Source: DATKXO01 sp035528995 (GTDB lineage Bacteria; Planctomycetota; Phycisphaerae; UBA1845). Taken from it: a DNA stretch of 35,108 nucleotides. The notes beneath the pieces are model-generated. The model ran no database searches. It was not told the origin of the DNA and was given only the letters and a program-made list of their open reading frames with translations. Below, piece after piece: positions 29,463 to 35,108 of the stretch. The stretch spans positions 1-35,108 of the forward strand of contig DATKXO010000169.1 of the NCBI GenBank assembly GCA_035528995.1, in the 5' to 3' direction. The position numbers and the translations under genes were made by a program. Each line of letters opens with the position of its first letter. The stretch's first letter is position 1.

Positions 29463-30641
29463 ATGCGCTTGCTCGGTTCGCCGCTCCGTCCGGTGTTCGC
29501 GGGGCTGATCGCCGTAGTGCCCGCGGCCGCCCAACCTCCGGGGCACGGACAGCATCCTCCCATGCCCGACCAGAAGCTGTATCTCCATTGCCGCCTGGGC
29601 AGCGGCGACGACGCGACCTCGATCGAGGTGCCGGTGGAACTCCGGTCGGCGGCCATGCCCGCTGAACTGGACCAACTGGTCAAGCTCCCGGCCCCTTTGC
29701 CGCCGATCCACCTGGAGCGATACCTGCCGCAGGCGCGGCTGGAGCAGAACGTGGTTCCGGACGGGAGCGGCGCCGGCCCGCCAGCAGTGCTGGTTTCCAT
29801 CGAGGGGCCGACCCAGTCGTACCAGCGCTGGTTGATCGCCGACGATCCGCTGCGCAATCGGCTGGTCAGCTACGTCGGGACCTGGCGCTACATGACGGTG
29901 AAAGATCAGCGGCAGCGCGAGGAGCTGTTCGCCCAGTTCGAGCACGAGCTGACCCGCGAACCCCGACTCGTGATCACTTCTGCTGAAGACCATGCGTCGG
30001 TGGAAGTGCCGGCCCACCCGGGCACGCCGCACGCCCTGGAGCAGTCCGGGTGCTCGGTCCGCGTCCTGAAGTTCTATCCCCATTTCGGCCTGGACAGCAA
30101 GACCAAGCAGGCCGTCAACCGGTCGGACCAGCGGGTCAACCCGGCCGCACTGGTGGAAGTCGACTGCCAGGGGCGTCGGCAAGAGGAGTGGGTGTTCGCC
30201 AAGTTCCCGGGCTTCTCCATGGGCGAGAAGTCGGCCCTTCCGATCCGGATCGCTCTGGACTGTCCGCAGGAGAGCAGCGGTGCGACCCCCGGGTTCACCC
30301 TGGTGACCATCGGTCGCGCCCGGCACGAAGTCTGGACTCGCCAGGCGGGGGAAGCCCGGGCCAGACCGCTGAGCCAGGATGATCGCATCGAGATCACCGG
30401 CTCGCAGTACGCGTTTCGCGCGGCCGGTTACGTCCCGTCGGGCCTACTGGAGGAAGCCTATCACCCCACGACCGGCAGGGCCGGCGTCAGCGCGCTCCAG
30501 GCTCGGACCCTCAGCGCGTCCGGGGAACAGGAGACCCTGTGGCTCGAGCTGGGCAAAGCCCGGCTGGTCGGGACCGCTTCGGGGCCGATAATGGTGGTCT
30601 TCGGTCCCCGCCAGAGCGGTGCCATGGGAGGACATCAATGA
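29463..30641 (+). CDS. Secreted protein of unknown function, operon partner of the cytochrome and two-component genes
   Basis: A 392-residue exported protein with a signal peptide (1-23, ending AAAQ). No known motif or CXXCH is present. The middle (VRVLKFYPHFGLD ... NPAALVEVDCQGRRQEEWVFAKFPGF) faintly recalls the periplasmic part of ResB-like cytochrome c maturation proteins, a weak similarity judged by eye. ACGGAG nine bases upstream supports ATG 29463; the frame continues upstream but overlaps the regulator. It follows the regulator by 43 bp, and its stop overlaps the next cytochrome start by 4 bp (ATGA), so it is tied to cytochrome production or assembly. Its only two cysteines lie near residues 200 and 272. 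Confidence 0.7.
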   Translation: MRLLGSPLRPVFAGLIAVVPAAAQPPGHGQHPPMPDQKLYLHCRLGSGDDATSIEVPVELRSAAMPAELDQLVKLPAPLPPIHLERYLPQARLEQNVVPDGSGAGPPAVLVSIEGPTQSYQRWLIADDPLRNRLVSYVGTWRYMTVKDQRQREELFAQFEHELTREPRLVITSAEDHASVEVPAHPGTPHALEQSGCSVRVLKFYPHFGLDSKTKQAVNRSDQRVNPAALVEVDCQGRRQEEWVFAKFPGFSMGEKSALPIRIALDCPQESSGATPGFTLVTIGRARHEVWTRQAGEARARPLSQDDRIEITGSQYAFRAAGYVPSGLLEEAYHPTTGRAGVSALQARTLSASGEQETLWLELGKARLVGTASGPIMVVFGPRQSGAMGGHQ

Positions 30642-31966
30642 TCCGGTTGGGTACAGGGATCATCGGGGTGGTCGGCCTGACGATCTTGGTTGGACAGGCC
30701 CAGGGGCAGCCGCCGCCCGGATACCGGGGGAGTTGCACAACGTCGCATTGTCACGGCGACTTCGGCAAGAAGTCCGTGGTGCACGACCCGGTGAGTGAGG
30801 GCTCCTGCGACATCTGTCACGAGCAGACGAACGAGAAAGACCACAAGTTCAAACTGACCGCCGAAGGCGGCGAGCTGTGCACCGAGTGTCACGATCCGTT
30901 CGAGGGGAAGAACCGGCACGATCCGGTGACCGAGGGAGAGTGCACCCTGTGCCACGATCCCCACGCCAGCAACGTCGGGAAGCTGTTGACCAAGCCGAAG
31001 GTGGCCGATCTCTGCCTGGACTGTCACGACTCGGTCACCGAAGACCGGCCACACCTGCACGGGCCGGTGGCGGCGGGCGCCTGCACGGCCTGCCATGATG
31101 CCCACGCGTCGGACCACAAGAGTCTGCTGTCCGCTCCCGATCCCAAGGTGTGCGCCAAGTGCCATGCCGTGATGGCGACACGCATCGCCGACAGCCCGTA
31201 CAAGCATGAGCCGGCCGGCGAGGAGTGCGGCACCTGCCACGACCCGCACGGAGCGAAGAACCGCATGATTCTGCGGTCAACGCCCCCGGGGCTGTGCCTG
31301 GATTGCCACGACTCGATCGCCGAAGCCGTCGAGAAGGCGACCGCGGCGCACGACGTTGTGACCAAAGGAAGAGCCTGCTCGGCCTGTCACGACCCCCACG
31401 CATCGGCGTTTGCGGGCATTCTGCTCAAGGCGTCGATGGACCTGTGCCTGACCTGCCACAACGCGGCCGTCGGGGCGGAGCAAGGGCGAATGGCCAATAT
31501 CGGCGAGGTACTGGAGAAGAACCCTCAGCACCACGGTCCGATCCAGGACAAGGACTGTGGAGCGTGCCATGATGCGCACGGCGGGTCCAACTTCCGTCTG
31601 CTCACCGGCGGCTACCCGTCGGAGTTCTACGCCGCCTATGCCGAGGAGCAGTACGCGCTGTGCTTCGGGTGCCACGAGTCCGATGCCATGTCGGAGGAGC
31701 GGACCGACAAGCTCACCGGTTTTCGCAACGGGAAGCTGAACCTGCACCACCTGCACGTGAACCGCCCGGTCAAGGGGCGCACCTGCCGGGCCTGCCACGA
31801 AACCCACGCTTCCAAGGGGCCGAAACACGTGACGGAGTCGGTGCCCTTCGGCGAGTGGCGGATCCCGATCGCCTTCGCCAAGACGGCCACCGGCGGGTCC
31901 TGCTCGCCGGGATGCCACCGCCCGTACGCCTACGACCGCGACACGCCGGTGGAGTATTCTCGCTGA
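30638..31966 (+). CDS. Secreted doubled-CXXCH multiheme cytochrome (13 CXXCH plus CX4CH and CX3CH)
   Basis: A 442-residue protein with a signal peptide (1-23). Thirteen canonical CXXCH stand in doubled-CXXCH pairs spaced about 15-30 residues apart, joined by repeating HDPVxEGxCxxCHDPHAS and LCLDCHDS phrases. The pattern is that of the doubled CXXCH motif family found in dissimilatory electron-transfer clusters. Two extra sites frame the set: CTTSHCH (CX4CH) at the mature N-terminus and CSPGCH (CX3CH) near the C-terminus. If both bind heme, the total is 15. The start codon overlaps the stop of the upstream gene. The protein is probably periplasmic and passes electrons between the membrane and the giant cytochromes. 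Confidence 0.9.
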   Translation: MIRLGTGIIGVVGLTILVGQAQGQPPPGYRGSCTTSHCHGDFGKKSVVHDPVSEGSCDICHEQTNEKDHKFKLTAEGGELCTECHDPFEGKNRHDPVTEGECTLCHDPHASNVGKLLTKPKVADLCLDCHDSVTEDRPHLHGPVAAGACTACHDAHASDHKSLLSAPDPKVCAKCHAVMATRIADSPYKHEPAGEECGTCHDPHGAKNRMILRSTPPGLCLDCHDSIAEAVEKATAAHDVVTKGRACSACHDPHASAFAGILLKASMDLCLTCHNAAVGAEQGRMANIGEVLEKNPQHHGPIQDKDCGACHDAHGGSNFRLLTGGYPSEFYAAYAEEQYALCFGCHESDAMSEERTDKLTGFRNGKLNLHHLHVNRPVKGRTCRACHETHASKGPKHVTESVPFGEWRIPIAFAKTATGGSCSPGCHRPYAYDRDTPVEYSR

Positions 31967-32082
31967 CCGCTGGCACGGAACACGGCCGGGGGTGCTCGCG
32001 GGGCATGCTCGGCGAACCGATGGACCCGATGGTCGGCTCGGGCACTGTCCAGTGAGTCCCGGCAGAATCGGGCCGGCACCTT

Positions 32083-32125
32083 CCCATAAACCGGAACACC
32101 GGCATATCCCATTCGCGTTTATGGG
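32083..32125. promoter_or_regulatory. Inverted repeat CCCATAAAC / GTTTATGGG: terminator or activator site
   Basis: Perfect 9-bp arms at 32083-32091 and 32117-32125 enclose 25 bases with a small inner CCGG/CCGG palindrome. The right arm lies inside the 11-mer CGTTTATGGGA, which is also found upstream of the 26-heme gene (18380-18390). It lies about 200-240 bp before the tetraheme promoter candidate and about 120 bp after the preceding stop, so it could be an NtrC-type enhancer pair or a transcript-end hairpin. Confidence 0.35.
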
Positions 32126-32322
32126 AATCGAATCGAACCCGAGCATCGCGGCCCGGGCGGACTGCATAGCCGGACCCGGGCCATAACTCATTCTGTGACA
32201 ATAGATAATCCGGACGACGCCCGGGGTGGACCGCGGCTCCGTTGGGACGACATGCCGTCTGGCATGCCGGGTGTCACTTGTCCCAGCCATAGACCCTCTG
32301 CATCTGCGCCCGTGCGGACGGG

Positions 32323-32338
32323 TGGCGGGAGGTCTGCT
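32323..32338 (+). promoter_or_regulatory. Weak sigma-54-like promoter of the tetraheme gene
   Basis: The sequence reads TGGCGGG-AGGT-CTGC-T, with five of seven -24 bases, three of four -12 bases, and correct GG-N10-GC spacing. The predicted start near 32349 would leave a leader of about 64 bases. Confidence 0.3.
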
Positions 32339-32412
32339 CAGCGTGAATCAATCGCGGCCGTGTCGGTTGCGTTCCACGCGGGAACGTGCAGAGAAACTGG
32401 AGGAGGTAAGAG

Positions 32413-33057
32413 ATGAAACTTGCGGTTCGGTGTCTGCCGGTGGTGCTGATTGTGGTGCTGGCGACGACGGCTTTCGGGCAGATCGTCCCCGGTGATCCAG
32501 GCTCGTATCCCTCGGTCAGCGTGGTCAACACGCCTCACAATCTGAACAACTTCCCCGGCGTCTCCATCCCGGGCAATCAGGTGTGCCTGCCGTGCCACAC
32601 CCCGCACAACGCTCTTCTGTCCGGGGAGGAAAACGTGCTGTGGAACCACGCCGAGACGGGCGAGACGTTCGTGATGTACTCCTCGAGTGCGCTCGACCAA
32701 CCGGAAGGCCCCAGCAAGATGTGCCTGAGCTGTCATGACGGCGTGACGGCCGTGGACAACTACGGCGGTAACGGCGGCACAGGGAAAACGATCACGGGTT
32801 CGGCCAACCTGGGCACGGACCTGTCGAACGATCACCCGATCGGGATCGAGTACCCGAACGATCCGCCCAACTACCAGGATCCGGCCACTTTCGACCCGGG
32901 GATCAACAGCGGACCGGGCGTGCAGTTGGTGGAGATCAGCGGCGTGGATCGGGTGGAGTGCAGCTCCTGCCACGAGCCTCACAACAACGGCCTGGGCAAC
33001 TTCCTGCGTGTGCCGATCCAGGAGAGCTATCTCTGCCTCCAGTGCCACATCAAGTAG
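32413..33057 (+). CDS. Secreted tetraheme c-type cytochrome
   Basis: A 214-residue protein with a signal peptide (1-22, ending TTAFG). Four CXXCH are present: CLPCHTPHN, CLSCHDGVTAVDN, CSSCHEPHNN and CLQCHIK at the very C-terminus. The first site, with a following TPHN, and the closing xxSYLCLQCH are typical of small periplasmic cytochromes in this kind of locus. It is a paralogue of the pentaheme protein at 25059-25832. The start is firm: GGAGGAGGTAAGAG lies directly before the ATG. It is a single-gene unit with its own candidate promoter and a strong hairpin downstream. A likely soluble shuttle between the multiheme proteins. Confidence 0.9.
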   Translation: MKLAVRCLPVVLIVVLATTAFGQIVPGDPGSYPSVSVVNTPHNLNNFPGVSIPGNQVCLPCHTPHNALLSGEENVLWNHAETGETFVMYSSSALDQPEGPSKMCLSCHDGVTAVDNYGGNGGTGKTITGSANLGTDLSNDHPIGIEYPNDPPNYQDPATFDPGINSGPGVQLVEISGVDRVECSSCHEPHNNGLGNFLRVPIQESYLCLQCHIK

Positions 33058-33143
33058 CACGGGCGGAGCCGGACACCGGCTGCCTGGCTCGTTCAGCGGA
33101 CCGCCGACTGACCCTCGAGCGCCGCTGACGCCGAGATAATCCG

Positions 33144-33180
33144 AGCGCACATTCCCAAGAGGGGATGTGCGCTTGGTCCT
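33144..33180 (+). terminator. Strong hairpin terminator after the tetraheme gene
   Basis: AGCGCACATTCCC pairs with GGGGATGTGCGCT around an AAGA loop: 13 base pairs with one wobble. A weak T-rich tail (TTGGTCCTT) follows. It separates the tetraheme gene from the NHL lipoprotein gene. Confidence 0.65.
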
Positions 33181-33267
33181 TAGTGGGCGGTGCCGCCCGC
33201 TCCCCAGGGCCTTGCCCGGAACCGTTGTGGCCCGCAGTGGGATTGGTTAGCATCCGCACGGATTGCC

Positions 33268-34497
33268 ATGTTGACGCACAGAATTCAGGTTCTTGTGGCC
33301 GGCATCGGGTCGGTTCTGTCAGGGCTGCTGGTGGGCTGTCAGTCCGGTCCCAGGGCCGGCGGGCCCATGCTGTTCTTCCCGGCGCCGCCGTCCCGGCCCC
33401 GGGTGCAGTTCCTCACCTGGGCGAGCGGTGCGGACCAGGTCGAGCCGTCCAGGGGATCGTTCGAGAAGTTCATCCTGGGTGAGGAGCCCGTCATCCACCG
33501 GGCGATCAACAAGCCCTACGGCGTCGCCGCCCGCGACGGCGTGGTCTACGTGTGCGACACCAAGGGACTGTGCCTCAGCCGCCTCGACTTCAAGAACCAG
33601 ACCTACTCGATCATCGGCGTTCGCGGGCCGGGGCGGCTGCGCAAACCCATCAACGTCGCGCTCGACTCGCTGGGCTACAAGTTCGTGGTCGACCCCGAAC
33701 GCAAGCAGGTCGTCGTCTTCGGTCCCGAGGACAAGTACGTCACCGCCTTCGACGTCCCTGAGCCTTGCCATCCGGTGGACCTGGCGCTCCACGAGGACGA
33801 GCTTTACGTCCTGGACAACGACGAGACCTGCCAGATCGTCGTCATGAACCGGAAGAACGGTCAGGTGCTCCGAACCTTCGGTGGGCCGGGAGGCGAACCG
33901 GGACAGTTCCGCATCCCCAACAGCATCGCCGTCGGGCCGGACGGGGCCGTCTACGTCAGCGACACCCACAACTGGCGGATCCAGAAGCTCACCGCCGAGG
34001 GAGTCCCGGTGTGGGCCAAAGGCACCCCGGGCTACATGTTGGGCCAGTTCGGGCGCCCGCGAGGCATCCGGGTCGGCCCCGAAGGCCTGCTCTACGTCGT
34101 GGACGGTGCCACCGAGATCGTCCAGATGTTCGACGCCGAAGGCAACACGCTGATGCGCTTCGGCGGACCGGGGGACATGCCCGGCGCGCTCGGCCTGCCC
34201 TCCAGCCTGGCCATCGACGCAACCTCGATCCCGTACTTCGAGCGGTACATCCACAGGGATTTCAACGTCGAGTACCTGCTCTTCGTTGCCAGCCAGTACG
34301 GCCCTCATCTGATCAACGTGTACGCGTTCGGCTCCTTCCCCGAAGGCTATGATCTGGCCGATTCGCAGATCGCCACGCTGCCGGAGATCGACATGGACGA
34401 GGGCATCGGGCCGGTGGAGGGGCTGGAGGAGGCGCCGGAGGAGGCCATCGAAAGTGACCCGGACGAGCAAGAGCCTGAGGGCGAAAGCCCGGGATGA
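33268..34497 (+). CDS. NHL-repeat (six-bladed propeller) lipoprotein
   Basis: A 409-residue protein. The N-terminus carries a lipoprotein signal with lipobox LLVGC (Cys near residue 24). Residues 60-360 are NHL propeller repeats, with blades such as KPYGVAARDGVVYVCD, PVDLALHEDELYVLD, PNSIAVGPDGAVYVSDT and PRGIRVGPEGLLYVVD. The tail (about 375-409) is very acidic (Glu/Asp/Pro-rich). NHL lipoproteins of this kind often accompany multiheme cytochrome genes and may serve as an assembly scaffold or binding platform; the function is unproven. The next gene, a cytochrome lipoprotein, starts 26 bp downstream, so this gene is a stand-alone version of the propeller fused to the giant cytochromes. ATG 33268 is chosen because it opens the lipoprotein signal; the ribosome-binding site is weak. 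Confidence 0.87.
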   Translation: MLTHRIQVLVAGIGSVLSGLLVGCQSGPRAGGPMLFFPAPPSRPRVQFLTWASGADQVEPSRGSFEKFILGEEPVIHRAINKPYGVAARDGVVYVCDTKGLCLSRLDFKNQTYSIIGVRGPGRLRKPINVALDSLGYKFVVDPERKQVVVFGPEDKYVTAFDVPEPCHPVDLALHEDELYVLDNDETCQIVVMNRKNGQVLRTFGGPGGEPGQFRIPNSIAVGPDGAVYVSDTHNWRIQKLTAEGVPVWAKGTPGYMLGQFGRPRGIRVGPEGLLYVVDGATEIVQMFDAEGNTLMRFGGPGDMPGALGLPSSLAIDATSIPYFERYIHRDFNVEYLLFVASQYGPHLINVYAFGSFPEGYDLADSQIATLPEIDMDEGIGPVEGLEEAPEEAIESDPDEQEPEGESPG

Positions 34498-34523
34498 CCC
34501 GACGATGACGGGGGACGAGTCCT

Positions 34524-35108
34524 TTGGCCAACCGGCGCGCGGTTTTTGTCCTGACGCTGTCTGTGGCAGCGCTTTGCGGAGCAGCGGCCTGCTCGGAAAC
34601 GGCCCGGCACCGTGTTCTGAGCTTCTTCCTTGACGGCGTCCCCGAGCCCGGTGCGGTAGAAACGCCCGGGTATCCGGCCCCGGATGCGGGCGCCCCCTAC
34701 GATACGGCCGGCCCAACCGACGGGCGGCGCGTGGCGCCCCGGCCGATCTTCGCACACGCGCCCTACCGCGAGAACAAGTGCGGCGCCTGCCACAACCCGG
34801 AGACCGGGCAGTTGTTCCAGAGCCCCCAGGAAGGGCTCTGCCGGGGATGTCATCCCGAGGTGCCCGGCGCGGTCCGGTTCGTCCATGGGCCGGTCGCGGT
34901 GCAGGACTGTTTCTTCTGTCATCATTACCACGGATCGCCCCTGCCGCATCTGCTGCTGGTCGAGGCGGAGGAGACGTGCTACCGCTGCCATGACCGCGCT
35001 CGGGTGACGGCGGGAGCGCATCATGCCGCCGTCGAGGGCCGGACGTGTCTCGAGTGTCACCACGCCCACGGCGGGGAAAACCGGTTCTTCCTGAAGCGTG
35101 ACGAACCT
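34524..35108 (+). CDS. Cytochrome c lipoprotein, at least five hemes (partial, runs off the window)
   Basis: 195 codons are open to the window edge. The only possible start after the in-frame TGA at 34506 is TTG 34524, preceded by GGGGGA, so a search limited to ATG starts misses it. The N-terminus (LANRRAVFVLTLSVAALCGAAAC) is a lipoprotein signal. It is followed by the phrase HRVLSFFLDGVPEPG, common in cytochromes of this kind, and then five CXXCH: CGACH (codon from 34779), CRGCH, CFFCH, CYRCH and CLECH. The repeating layout ('xxHGPVAxxDCFxCHxxHGSP') is that of cytochrome c3/doubled-CXXCH proteins. It lies 26 bp after the NHL lipoprotein gene and is probably co-transcribed with it. The C-terminal part is missing. 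Confidence 0.85.
   Translation, partial: MANRRAVFVLTLSVAALCGAAACSETARHRVLSFFLDGVPEPGAVETPGYPAPDAGAPYDTAGPTDGRRVAPRPIFAHAPYRENKCGACHNPETGQLFQSPQEGLCRGCHPEVPGAVRFVHGPVAVQDCFFCHHYHGSPLPHLLLVEAEETCYRCHDRARVTAGAHHAAVEGRTCLECHHAHGGENRFFLKRDEP

Larger units (their letters stand above)
31967..32412. other. Intergenic region with inverted repeats and a promoter candidate
   Basis: No gene is seen. It holds the inverted repeat CCCATAAAC...GTTTATGGG (32083-32125), a small palindrome ATGCC-GTCT-GGCAT (32252-32265), and a sigma-54-like element at 32323-32338 before the tetraheme gene. Confidence 0.55.

Noticed and set aside
28082..29857. 591-residue minus-strand frame opposite the NtrC-type regulator
   Set aside because: The plus strand carries all AAA+ and receiver motifs; the antisense product has no domain.
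31971..31986. Perfect TGGCACG -24 element just after the 13-CXXCH gene
   Set aside because: The -12 position reads ACGG instead of TTGC, so GG-N10-GC is not met. It is also more than 400 bp from the next start codon.
32083..32125. Riboswitch in the region before the tetraheme gene
   Set aside because: Apart from one inverted repeat and a small palindrome I see no conserved aptamer features, and the inverted repeat lies too far upstream of the gene to be in a leader RNA starting at the candidate promoter.

Overview
This is a high-GC window that reads like an accessory region of a Planctomycetota genome, probably of the Phycisphaerae type. The clues are dockerin-like tails of the GDADADGDVDLSDY kind, a GACCL-type cysteine tail on one giant protein, a GCPEFRN lipoprotein, and intergenic DNA full of heptamer and palindromic repeats. 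The lineage is inferred from protein style; no rRNA or marker gene is present, and no tRNA or CRISPR array was recognised.

Left part (1-8021). A 46-bp tandem repeat is followed by a minus-strand molybdenum hydroxylase pair (FAD subunit, then a fused 2Fe-2S/molybdopterin subunit, overlapping by 4 bp). Next come a secreted DUF11 protein, a secreted metallo-beta-lactamase-fold hydrolase and a plus-strand membrane protein with a NERD nuclease domain.

Middle part (8022-12821). A two-gene restriction-modification-like operon on the minus strand encodes an Eco57I-type N6-adenine methylase and a PD-(D/E)XK-like protein, translationally coupled. About 1 kb of non-coding DNA follows, including arrays of degenerate 7-bp repeats.

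Right part (12822-35108). This is a large multiheme cytochrome locus. Two giant secreted cytochromes (26 and 25 CXXCH) each start with an NHL beta-propeller. The first ends in a barrel-pentaheme-barrel-pentaheme module with the architecture of the MtrC/OmcA outer-surface decaheme cytochromes. A dockerin-tailed protein lies between them. On the other strand are a pentaheme cytochrome, an NtrB-like kinase with a cysteine-rich segment, an NtrC-type sigma-54 activator, a secreted protein of unknown role, a 13-CXXCH cytochrome with two atypical heme sites, a tetraheme cytochrome, an NHL lipoprotein, and a cytochrome lipoprotein cut by the window end. I count 78 canonical CXXCH motifs in six proteins.

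How it may work together. I found sigma-54 (-24/-12) promoter-like elements upstream of both giant cytochrome genes, with weaker ones upstream of the penta- and tetraheme genes. The activator sits in the same cluster, so the simplest reading is a signal-controlled extracellular electron-transfer system built from propeller-cytochrome fusions. The substrate, electron acceptor and outer-membrane conduit cannot be told from this window.
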